From the NCBI RefSeq assembly GCF_900110245.1, contig NZ_FOCZ01000006.1, forward strand, positions 526,435-590,434: DNA of 64,000 nt. Reading direction: 5' to 3'. Source of the stretch: Niastella yeongjuensis (GTDB taxonomy: Bacteria; Bacteroidota; Bacteroidia; Chitinophagales; Chitinophagaceae). Both the position numbers and the translations under genes were made by a program. The notes beneath the pieces are model-generated. The model was not told where the DNA came from and did not search any database. It was given only the letters and a program-made list of their open reading frames with translations. Positions 52,029 through 59,424 of the stretch are shown here, piece after piece; the stretch's first letter is position 1, and each line of letters begins with the position of its first letter.

Positions 52029-52201
52029 TAATTATTTTAATAACACTACTTTTATTTACTTCTTCTTATTAAATTGACGGATTAGCGCGCCTAAACCGCT
52101 ATTATTTTCTGCAATTTTTTTAAAAAAGTCAGAATTACGCATATTTTAATTAAATTCAATATTAGTAGGCGCAATTATGAACTCATTTACTTATTCCTAA
52201 T

Positions 52202-52798
52202 ATGACGGCTGATTATTGTAATTTGACCGATACGGAACTATTTCTGCTACTGAAACAAGATGACGTGCGTGCATTTGATGAAATGTATGAACGCTATTTT
52301 ATTCTGTTGTTAAATGCTGCATTTAAGCGCCTGCAATCAAAAGAGGATGCATTGGAAATTGTACAGGACCTGTTTGTTCAACTGTACTTCAAACGCAAAA
52401 AAATTGAGACACATAATTTAGGCGGGTACTTACACATGATGTTGAGGAATAAGATCATCGACCGGTTCCGGGAACAACTGGTGCGTAAAAAACATATTTA
52501 CCGCTTACAGCTACAAAAACCAGAAACCAGCGCAGAGGCACCGGAAAACAATCTGGATGTTAAACAGCTGGAACAAAAAATATATACTGTAATAGACCGG
52601 TTGCCAGATAAATGCCGCGAGGTGTTTTTACTAAGCCGTTTCGACAATTTATCACACCAGGCTATAGCCGAGCAATTGAATATTTCAGTAAGTACGGTAG
52701 AAAAACATATCGTGAAAGCACTTAAAATTGTACGAAAACACGTTGGTCATTTTGAGGTAAATGCCCTGCTGTTTACCTGGTACCTGGCATCGAATTAA
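52202..52798 (+). CDS. ECF RNA polymerase sigma-70 factor
   Basis: 198 residues, ATG at 52202. Region 2 (about 15-90): AFDEMYERYFILLLNAAFKRL, EIVQDLFVQLYFKRKKIE, YLHMMLRNKIIDRFR. Region 4 (about 120-180): RLPDKCREVFLLSRFDNLSH and SVSTVEKHIVKALKIV. It is divergent from its FecR partner across a 173-bp A/T-rich gap and probably directs the FecR-SusC-SusD-protease-M20 operon when the STN-SusC binds ligand. Confidence 0.93.
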   Translation: MTADYCNLTDTELFLLLKQDDVRAFDEMYERYFILLLNAAFKRLQSKEDALEIVQDLFVQLYFKRKKIETHNLGGYLHMMLRNKIIDRFREQLVRKKHIYRLQLQKPETSAEAPENNLDVKQLEQKIYTVIDRLPDKCREVFLLSRFDNLSHQAIAEQLNISVSTVEKHIVKALKIVRKHVGHFEVNALLFTWYLASN

Positions 52799-53007
52799 AA
52801 AAGGCAACGCGTAGCAGATAATTTTATTATATTTATATCGCTTCATCATTCAATTATAGCTGCCTATTTTTTCACATAAGAAATTATACGAACGTAGCTT
52901 TACTAGAAGATCGAGTTTTTTCCCTCTATATTTATTTTTATTTTTTATTTCGCTTGCACGTGAACAAAATGCCTTCTATTTTGTGCCAAATCAAAAAACC
53001 AATATTG

Positions 53008-53604
53008 ATGAAGAAGTTTACCCTCGGTATCCTGATGTTAGCAAGCGTAATTGTTGCAAAAGCACAAGATGCAACTTACAAACCTTTCAAAGTAGATCTC
53101 GCATTAGGTTATGCGATTCCTGGTGGAACAGGTGCTAAAGGTGGTGTCTTATTCGCCCTGGAACCTAAGTATGCTGTAATCCCTAACGTTTCAGTTGGTC
53201 TTCGTATGGAAGCTGCTGTTATGGCACGCGGACAAGTTGATGCAAGTGGAAACTCAGCTAACGTTGACGTAAAAGCAGCTGGTTCTTATTTGTTGACTGG
53301 TGATTATTATTTCACCTCAACTACCGTTCGTCCATTCGCAGGTCTTGGCTTAGGTCTCTATTCACTGGCTGCTGCGTCTGTATCTGATAATGGTTCCAGT
53401 GCAAGCGCTAGCGGTGGTTCTAAATTTGGTGAAATGATCAGAGCTGGTGTTGAGATCGCACACTTCCGTGTAGGTCTGGAATACAACTTCGTTCCTAAAA
53501 CTACCACTGAAGTGATCGTTGGTAGCACCAAATCCGAGTGGTCCTCAAAGAACAGTTACATGGGCATCAAACTTGGATTCTTCATCGGCGGCGGAAAGAA
53601 TTAA
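53008..53604 (+). CDS. Outer-membrane beta-barrel protein
   Basis: 198 residues from the ATG at 53008, which opens a clear signal peptide (MKKFTLGILMLASVIVAKAQ); upstream TTG starts are unlikely. The mature part has alternating hydrophobic strands separated by Gly/Ser-rich turns (VDLALGYAIPGGTGAKGG, YFTSTTVRPFAGLGLGLYSL, VGLEYNFVPKTTTEV) and ends in a Gly-Lys-rich tail, as in small 8-stranded OmpW/OmpA-like barrels. Codon choice (GGT, CGT, GCT, TCA) differs from neighbours and suggests high expression. A terminator follows. A 209-bp A/T-rich leader region (52799-53007) precedes it with no recognisable gene. Confidence 0.75.
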   Translation: MKKFTLGILMLASVIVAKAQDATYKPFKVDLALGYAIPGGTGAKGGVLFALEPKYAVIPNVSVGLRMEAAVMARGQVDASGNSANVDVKAAGSYLLTGDYYFTSTTVRPFAGLGLGLYSLAAASVSDNGSSASASGGSKFGEMIRAGVEIAHFRVGLEYNFVPKTTTEVIVGSTKSEWSSKNSYMGIKLGFFIGGGKN

Positions 53605-53634
53605 TATGCTAGTATAGGCTGGAAAAAAGTAATT

Positions 53635-53669
53635 AAAAACCCCGATAGCATTTGCTTATCGGGGTTTTT
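53635..53669. terminator. Strong intrinsic terminator
   Basis: AAAAACCCCGATA (53635-53647) pairs with TATCGGGGTTTTT (53657-53669), 13 bp, with U- and A-tracts built into the stem. It serves the barrel gene and the convergent aldehyde dehydrogenase gene ending at 53690. Confidence 0.8.
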
Positions 53670-53689
53670 ATATTTAAAACAACAGCTGT

Positions 53690-55324
53690 TTAGAAAATAT
53701 AGTCGGTACTCAAAAAGTTAGATTCATGGTCTCTAACGATCGTATTGAACAGGCTCTTATTCGATTCGGTCAGTTTTGTTGCCACCAGTGAACGGATAGA
53801 GAATGAACGAAGCGCATCGAATACGGATAATGTACCTTCTGCACTGTCTTTTCTTCCGGTAAATGGAAATACATCCGGTGACCGTTGCGCCTGGCAATTG
53901 ATATTAACGCGGCTAACCAGGTTTACAAACGGATCGATGAGGCTGGCCACTTCTTTGGCATCTTCACTAAAGATACTCACCTGCATACCATGTGATGCGT
54001 TTACCTGATAAGCTACCGGTTCATCGATAGAATCAAAAGGCACAACAGGAACGATAGGTCCAAACTGCTCTTCGTGGTACAACCGCATTTGTTCATTAAC
54101 CGGATAAACAACCGCCGGGAATACGAAAGAACCTTCCTGGAAACCGCCGTTTGTATTCATCACTTTGGCGCCTTTTGAAATGGCGTCGTCGATGCAGGCC
54201 TTTAAGTAAGCAGGTTTATTGTCTTCGGGCAGCGGTGTAATTTTCACACCCGCTTCCCAGGGTAATCCGGGTTTCATGGCTGAAACAGCTGCAGACAGCT
54301 TTTCAGTAAACGCTGCGGCAATCTCTCTTTGTACGAAGATCAGCTTCAGGGCCGTGCAACGTTGTCCATTGAAAGAAAGCGCACCCAGGATACATTCGTT
54401 CACCGCTACATCTATATTGGCATGTTTGGTAACAATGGCCGCATTCTTGGCATCCAGGCTCAGGATAGCGCGTAAGCGGTTTACTTTCGGGTGTAACTTT
54501 TTAAGTCCGTTAGCCACTTTACTGCTACCGATAAAGGCCAGTACATTCACCTTGCCGCTTTCCATGATGGGTGAAATGATCTCTGATCCTTTTCCATATA
54601 ATGTATTCACGGTGCCTTTGGGGAACGCTTCTTTAAACGCATTCAACAAAGGATAGTGACACAACACGCCGAATTTTGGTAATTTAAACAGAATGGTGTT
54701 GCCCATGATAAGGGCTGGTATCAGCGTGGTGAAAATTTCATTCAATGGGTAGTTGAAGGGGCCCATGCTCAATACAACGCCTAACGGCGCTCTTCTTATT
54801 TGTGCAATGGTGCCTTCCGCCTGCTGAAAATGGGATGATTCGCGGTCGAGGTCTTTCAGGGCGTCGATGGTAAAGTTGATGTACTCAACCGTACGGTCAA
54901 ATTCCTTGGTGGCATCGGTCAGTGTTTTTCCAATTTCCCACATCAGTAACTTGATCACCAGCTCGCGTTGCTGGATCATTAAATACACAAACTTCTGCAT
55001 GCATTTGATACGGCCTTCTACCGACATGGTAGGCCATTCGCCCAAACCATTGTCATAAGCGGCTACTGCAGCGTCGAGGGCCTCCAATGATTCTTTAGGA
55101 GTGGTATTGGGAATGCTGCCCAATAACTTTTTCTCAAATCCGTTTGCAGTAGGTATACAAACCGGGGAATAAATATTGGTAACGGGCCCATTCCAGGGAA
55201 CCAGTTCACCATTCAATAAATACTCCCGCTGGTGGATCTCGGTGATCTTGTAATTGTCGGGAATGCTGCTCTCCTCTTTAAATACCACAGGTAATGTTCC
55301 CCTGTCGGAAATCTGTTGTTGCAT
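53690..55324 (-). CDS. NADP-dependent glyceraldehyde-3-phosphate dehydrogenase-like aldehyde dehydrogenase
   Basis: 544 residues, cytoplasmic aldehyde dehydrogenase. The cofactor-binding region shows GPFNYPLNEIFTTLIPALIMGN and FKLPK. The catalytic Cys is in SFNGQRCTALK at residue 323, and HEEQFGPIVPVVPF is the ALDH C-terminal motif. The length and NGQRCTALK motif match the non-phosphorylating GAPN subgroup, which oxidises glyceraldehyde-3-phosphate directly to 3-phosphoglycerate with NADP. The usual general-base Glu in ELGGK is not present: the aligned segment reads SLDAK (289-293). A -7 promoter match lies at 55367-55374. Subgroup assignment probable, ALDH fold certain. Confidence 0.83.
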   Translation of the reverse strand: MQQQISDRGTLPVVFKEESSIPDNYKITEIHQREYLLNGELVPWNGPVTNIYSPVCIPTANGFEKKLLGSIPNTTPKESLEALDAAVAAYDNGLGEWPTMSVEGRIKCMQKFVYLMIQQRELVIKLLMWEIGKTLTDATKEFDRTVEYINFTIDALKDLDRESSHFQQAEGTIAQIRRAPLGVVLSMGPFNYPLNEIFTTLIPALIMGNTILFKLPKFGVLCHYPLLNAFKEAFPKGTVNTLYGKGSEIISPIMESGKVNVLAFIGSSKVANGLKKLHPKVNRLRAILSLDAKNAAIVTKHANIDVAVNECILGALSFNGQRCTALKLIFVQREIAAAFTEKLSAAVSAMKPGLPWEAGVKITPLPEDNKPAYLKACIDDAISKGAKVMNTNGGFQEGSFVFPAVVYPVNEQMRLYHEEQFGPIVPVVPFDSIDEPVAYQVNASHGMQVSIFSEDAKEVASLIDPFVNLVSRVNINCQAQRSPDVFPFTGRKDSAEGTLSVFDALRSFSIRSLVATKLTESNKSLFNTIVRDHESNFLSTDYIF

Positions 55325-55366
55325 GGAATTAATGGTTTACTTATCTATTCTTATCTTATTGTGTTC

Positions 55367-55374
55367 CAAATGTA
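55367..55374 (-). promoter_or_regulatory. Bacteroidota -7 element for the GAPN-like gene
   Basis: Minus-strand TACATTTG is an exact TAnnTTTG match about 43 bp before the ATG at 55324, leaving a leader of roughly 36 nt. No clear TTTG is seen at the -33 position, so the promoter may need an activator. Confidence 0.4.
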
Positions 55375-55410
55375 CTTACTTTATCTTTTTGCAGATATTA
55401 CTTTATAAAT

Positions 55411-55441
55411 AAAAAAGACTACCAGTTGGTAGCCTCTTTTG
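55411..55441. terminator. Terminator-like hairpin
   Basis: CTACCA (55419-55424) pairs with TGGTAG (55427-55432) inside an A-tract/T-tract frame (A6 before, TCTTTTG after). It lies upstream of the aldehyde dehydrogenase promoter and probably blocks read-through toward 55594 or into the dehydrogenase gene. The 98 bp between this and the next hairpin hold no recognisable gene. Confidence 0.5.
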
Positions 55442-55540
55442 TTGTATTTGTTAGTTTTTTATAATAGTAATGGATACACTTTTATAATTTTCCAGATAAC
55501 ATTTTCCTCTACAAGATGGGAATTTTGGGCGGGAATTGCA

Positions 55541-55575
55541 AAAAAAGAGGCAACCAATACTGATTGCCTCTTTTT
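55541..55575. terminator. Intrinsic terminator after small lipoprotein gene
   Basis: GAGGCAA (55547-55553) pairs with TTGCCTC (55564-55570), preceded by A6 and followed by T5. It lies 19 bp past the stop of the lipoprotein gene at 55594 and is usable in both directions. Confidence 0.65.
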
Positions 55576-55593
55576 AATATTTTGTGCCTGTTA

Positions 55594-56037
55594 TTACTCA
55601 AACTGGATAGTTCCTTTACCATCTATATTGGTCCTGCTATCAAATTCAAAATCCACGTAAAAAGCATCCCCTTTCTTGCCTTTAACTTTCTGATGCACCC
55701 TGCCATATTCCTGTCCCTGTGGCGAAAATACTTTAATGGTAATTTCATGATCGAAATTATTATTAAAGATCAGGTAGGCAGAAATTATATCATCTGAATG
55801 ATGTTCAGAACTGTGAATTACAATTTTCCCTGCAGCCAATCCCTGTTTGGTAAGCTGGTCGGAAAATTTGACCTCGTTTTCAAAGGTCTTTTCAACGCCT
55901 TTAGCTACGCCATTGACGAATTCAGAACTGGCCTTTCCTACGACTTCACCGGTTTTATTTACTGTTTCTTTTGTTTTTTCTTTAGCCCAGTTACAGGAAG
56001 CGGTTATCAGGCCAAGACCTACAATCAGGTATTTCAT
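55594..56037 (-). CDS. Small lipoprotein of unknown function
   Basis: 147 residues, SPII signal ending ITASC (Cys15). It is followed by an amphipathic, coiled-coil-prone stretch (AKEKTKETVNKTGEVVGKAS, about 18-50) and a beta-rich C-terminal domain (SAYLIFNNNFDHEITIKVFS, DAFYVDFEFDSRTN). It is probably anchored in a membrane facing the periplasm. Family not recognised. It is a monocistronic unit with its own terminator. Confidence 0.6.
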   Translation of the reverse strand: MKYLIVGLGLITASCNWAKEKTKETVNKTGEVVGKASSEFVNGVAKGVEKTFENEVKFSDQLTKQGLAAGKIVIHSSEHHSDDIISAYLIFNNNFDHEITIKVFSPQGQEYGRVHQKVKGKKGDAFYVDFEFDSRTNIDGKGTIQFE

Positions 56038-56088
56038 TGTATAACTTTTAGGAGGATTTGGAGGGTAAAATACAGATTGTTTTAGACA

Positions 56089-56795
56089 CTACAAATTCAC
56101 ATTATTCGCATGGTTTGTCCAATCGAACAATACAAAACTTTTCCAGAACGGCAATTCAGGGAGTTTGGTTCTATCATAATACTCAAAGGTATCTTCGAAC
56201 CCGTCATTAAAATTCCAATACCATGTATCGTCTTCCTCATCATATACTTTATGATAAATATTCAAATGGTCTTTAATTTCATTAAGCAGGTAGTAACGAA
56301 AGTCTGATCCATAATAAACAACATCTGTACCCAGGATCGATAACACTGGTCTTTTTTCTAATGACATGTCAGCAACCTGGTATCTGTGCCCCATAACCGG
56401 AACCAGTTTGGGCGCCTTTTTAAATAATTCATCAAAAATGCTGATTCTTTCTTCGGCGTTAGTGCTTCTTAGTCCCCAGGAATTCAACCAAAATTTATTT
56501 TCTTTAATATCACGCGCAATATAATGATAGACATCGTTCAACCGGGTGCTTATATCATCATCTTCAAGCCAGTTCCGAAAAAATGATTGTTCATAATAAT
56601 GCCCTGGCCTTCAGTCATGCCGACCCATTTAGCGCCAAATATCCATAGCGGACATTTGGCCTCATTCATTGATGTTCTTGGATCTTGCGCCCAGTACGTT
56701 TCGGTATGATCTTTTAACCAGTGCAGGAAATCTGTGTAATTTTCAGGGATTGGGTTCATGGGCCCAATATAAAAATTAATATTGGCAGTTGCCAT
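56089..56795 (-). pseudogene. SUKH/SMI1-KNR4-like gene with an internal -1 frameshift
   Basis: The first frame (56795-56550) reads MATANINFYIGPMNPIPENY ... GMTEGQGIIMNNHFF and then closes after 8 off-frame residues. The -1 frame continues as RNWLEDDDISTRLNDVYHYI and ends at 56089. The join lies at a run of six T (plus-strand A at 56578-56583) whose zero-frame context T-TTT-TTC is a canonical -1 slippery heptamer. The joined product is 235 residues. The C-terminal part (NKFWLNSWGLRS, APKLVPVMGHRYQVADM, LSILGTDVVYYGSDFRYYLL) resembles SMI1/KNR4 (SUKH) proteins, many of which are immunity proteins for contact-dependent toxins. It could be a programmed frameshift, a recent pseudogene or an assembly error. 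Confidence 0.5.
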
Positions 56796-56864
56796 AATTT
56801 AATCATTCCTGCATTCCACTACAACAAGAAGAGAATCGGCTATATGCCTTAGTATTTGATGGCT

Positions 56865-56899
56865 GAGCTTTGTGTTATAAATAAAAACACAATGAGCTC
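56865..56899. terminator. Hairpin downstream of a small secreted-protein gene
   Basis: GAGCT-TTGTGTT (56865-56876) pairs imperfectly with AACACAATGAGCTC (56886-56899). It lies in the 218-bp gap between two minus-strand genes and may end the transcript of the gene at 57014. A 28-codon ATG ORF inside this gap was not accepted as a gene. Confidence 0.4.
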
Positions 56900-57013
56900 A
56901 AATCAAAAATTAAAAGTGGTAGTTCGCCCGGGGAGTTTCGCCATAATTTTAATTGAGATGTTGCAATACCCAATGTAAAGATGTAGGGGCGATTTTAAAA
57001 GATATGTGATCTG

Positions 57014-57469
57014 TTATTCATACTCTTTACTCCACACTACATCGGAAAACCTCGACTCTCTAAATGTATAAACGGCTATAAATTCATTGTCATTATAGTC
57101 AAATAGTTTATACCGGAGATCGTCCTTCTCTGACTGAATTGATTTTTCATTCAATTCGTCACTTTCGTAATAAAAGTATATAGTATAGTTAGTAAAGCTG
57201 CCGCTTTCCTTAGCGGCAGCTTGTTTGGCAAAATTATCAATTACAGCTTTAGCTTGTTGTTTATTCCCACATTCCCCTTTTACCAGGAAGTATACATGTT
57301 TATTAGCGTAATAATAGCCTGATCCTGTTTTATAACCGCCGGACGCGACATATACACGTTTGGGTAATATTTCCAATTGGCATTTTGTAACTCCACAGGC
57401 TGTCATGCCAATTATTATTATTAAAAAAGAAGCTAATAAACCAGGGGTCCTACTTTTTGAAGGCGCCAT
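57014..57469 (-). CDS. Small lipoprotein of unknown function
   Basis: 151 residues. The signal segment LLASFLIIIIGMTAC has a lipobox-like end (Cys25). The mature part has VYVASGGYKTGSGYYYANKH, a helical KQQAKAVIDNFAKQAAAKES and beta strands (YTIYFYYESDELNE, NEFIAVYTFRESRF). Three further Cys residues are close to the N-terminus. No family recognised. It lies between the SUKH-like gene and an SDR gene, all on the minus strand but with separate gaps. Confidence 0.55.
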   Translation of the reverse strand: MAPSKSRTPGLLASFLIIIIGMTACGVTKCQLEILPKRVYVASGGYKTGSGYYYANKHVYFLVKGECGNKQQAKAVIDNFAKQAAAKESGSFTNYTIYFYYESDELNEKSIQSEKDDLRYKLFDYNDNEFIAVYTFRESRFSDVVWSKEYE

Positions 57470-57529
57470 TTTTTTCGCAGCAATATCGATCTTTTTCTCA
57501 CGTAATTTTAAAACATCACCTTTATTTGA

Positions 57530-58366
57530 TTATATCGTGAAGTCTGTAGAAGCGGATACCGATCCCCATTCTTCCAGCTGTGCTGACAACTGCGCTATTT
57601 TTGAGGCAGCGCGGTTGTATGCATCCGTTCCAAGGAATAGGTTAACCGGCGGGTTGGGGTGTGTTACCAACTGCATCAACGCGGCTGCTATCTTGTCCGG
57701 ATCACCGGCCTGCAACCCATCCATCTGATTGAATTTTTCATGAAACGTCCTGATGTATTGATAATCCTCTATTTGTTTTTTACCGAAAGCGATCGACTCC
57801 GGTTTTGCAAAGCTGGTGCGGAACCAGCCTGGCGACACCGCGGTTACCCGGATCCCAAGCGGTTTCAGGTCATTCGCCAACGCTTCAGACAATCCACTTA
57901 CCGCAAATTTTGCCGCAGCGTAAACAGACCAGCCAACACCCGGCGCAAAACCTGCTATGGAAGAAATATTGATGAGGTGACCGAAACCCTGACGCCGGAG
58001 GTAAGGCATTGCCTGCTGAATAACCCTGATAATGGCGAAAAAATTGACATCAAAATTTGCCGCTATTTCTTCTGTAGATAATTCTTCCAGTGCGCCGCCT
58101 ATGCCATAGCCCGCATTGTTTACGATCACATCTATGCGGCCGAATGTATTGAATGCATGTTGTAAAGATGCGGCAATGCTTTGTTCACTGGCCAGATCTA
58201 CCTGTAATGGCAGGAACCGTTCCGTTGGTTCAATAGCTGTTGTCAGTGCCGTAATATTTCTTGAAGTAGCAGCGACTGTATGTCCTGCTGCCAATAATTG
58301 TTTTGCCAGGGAAAGCCCCATGCCTTTTGATGCACCCGTGATGTACCAGACTTTTTTGTTTTCCAT
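57530..58366 (-). CDS. Short-chain dehydrogenase/reductase (classical SDR)
   Basis: 278 residues. NADP-type Rossmann motif TGASKGMG at residues 10-17 with SRN following, NNAGYGIGG, ISSIAGFAPG with the catalytic Ser, YAAAK (Tyr/Lys pair near 153-157) and SPGWFRTSF. The full length and motifs indicate an active enzyme of the SDR5-like classical branch; substrate unknown. It is downstream of, and on the same strand as, an AraC regulator gene. An ATTGGTA direct repeat (58415-58442) sits in the 80-bp gap just before its start. Confidence 0.88.
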   Translation of the reverse strand: MENKKVWYITGASKGMGLSLAKQLLAAGHTVAATSRNITALTTAIEPTERFLPLQVDLASEQSIAASLQHAFNTFGRIDVIVNNAGYGIGGALEELSTEEIAANFDVNFFAIIRVIQQAMPYLRRQGFGHLINISSIAGFAPGVGWSVYAAAKFAVSGLSEALANDLKPLGIRVTAVSPGWFRTSFAKPESIAFGKKQIEDYQYIRTFHEKFNQMDGLQAGDPDKIAAALMQLVTHPNPPVNLFLGTDAYNRAASKIAQLSAQLEEWGSVSASTDFTI

Positions 58367-58414
58367 TTCTGTTGATTTTTAGTTGTATAAAGTTAGCAGG
58401 GGGCATAAGGAAGG

Positions 58415-58442
58415 ATTGGTACAACTAAAACCATTATTGGTA
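58415..58442 (-). promoter_or_regulatory. Direct repeat, candidate AraC operator before SDR gene
   Basis: ATTGGTA occurs at 58415-58421 and again at 58436-58442, a 21-bp period (two helical turns), 49-76 bp upstream of the SDR start and just past the AraC gene end. Position and spacing fit an AraC-family activator site. Confidence 0.4.
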
Positions 58443-58446
58443 AAAA

Positions 58447-59340
58447 TCAAACAGCCCGGAAAGCAGTTGGCCCTACGCCGGCATGTTTCCTGAGGAACTT
58501 ATTAAAATGAGCGCCATCATCAAAGCCCAATACCCTGCTGATGTCTGAAATACTCCAGTCAGTGTGTTTCAGCAAAACCTTGGCTTCAGCCAGCAAGCGG
58601 TCAAAGATGTGCTGACTGGTAGTTCTACCGGTTGTTTTTTTAATGGCCCGGTTCAGGTGATTCACATGTACAAAAAGTTTGTCTGCAAAATCACCGGGCG
58701 TACGTAACAGAAACAAATCGGCAGGTGTTTCAATAGGGAATTGTTGCTCCAGCAGATCGAGAAATAACAGGGTAAGCCGTTTACCTGCATCTACCGGTTG
58801 AAACAGATTTTCAGGCGGCGTCATTTTCATGGCCAGGTAAAAAAGCTCGCTCACATAATTTCTGATCAATTCATATTTATAAATATAGTCGCCCTGGTTC
58901 TCCCGTAGCATTTTCTCAAACAGGCTTTCTACTTCGGGGTAACTTTCAGGCGATAATGGAAAAACAGGTTTCGCAACAGAGCGGAACAAGGGAAGCTGAT
59001 CCAGATCGATACGCAGCTGCTCCTGGAAGAATTCACTTCTGAAAACACAAAAATAGCCACTGGTGCCCGGTATTAGCTCTTCATACGAATAAGGTTCATG
59101 TGGATGAAAAAACAGCAGCGTATTTCCTGTCACCGGTATGATCTCCTTGTTATACCGAAACTGGTTATCGCCCGTAAAAAGCATGATCTTAAAAAAGTTG
59201 CGGCGTACATGCAGCGGAAGACTCTGGTCATTGCTCATCCGGTCTTCAATGCGAAACACGCCAAACTGCCCAATCGTGTGATGCAGGTTTGGAGGATACC
59301 TGTTGAATTTATGCTGATAAAATGATTCAAGGGATTCCAT
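58447..59340 (-). CDS. AraC-family transcriptional regulator
   Basis: 297 residues from the ATG at 59340; a longer open frame adds 12 unlikely residues. The N-terminal cupin-type sensor domain (FFKIMLFTGDNQFRY, NTLLFFHPHEPYSYE) precedes a helical linker. The C-terminal AraC double HTH (about 200-297) includes DFADKLFVHVNHLNRAIKKT and WSISDISRVLGFDDGAHFNK ending R-VGPTAFR. It is unlike the other two AraC proteins in this window in sequence. The next gene downstream on the same strand is an SDR oxidoreductase. Confidence 0.9.
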   Translation of the reverse strand: MESLESFYQHKFNRYPPNLHHTIGQFGVFRIEDRMSNDQSLPLHVRRNFFKIMLFTGDNQFRYNKEIIPVTGNTLLFFHPHEPYSYEELIPGTSGYFCVFRSEFFQEQLRIDLDQLPLFRSVAKPVFPLSPESYPEVESLFEKMLRENQGDYIYKYELIRNYVSELFYLAMKMTPPENLFQPVDAGKRLTLLFLDLLEQQFPIETPADLFLLRTPGDFADKLFVHVNHLNRAIKKTTGRTTSQHIFDRLLAEAKVLLKHTDWSISDISRVLGFDDGAHFNKFLRKHAGVGPTAFRAV

Positions 59341-59424
59341 ATGGCAAAATTGAGCCCTTTTTGTTAACGGCCACAAAAAAAGAAGGGAATGAATGGTATT
59401 TGCTAAAGGTTTAACTTCAGGAAT

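Noticed and set aside
56892..56978. 28-codon ORF in the gap before the SUKH-like gene
   Set aside because: Too short, overlaps a hairpin, no ribosome binding site evident and no similarity seen.
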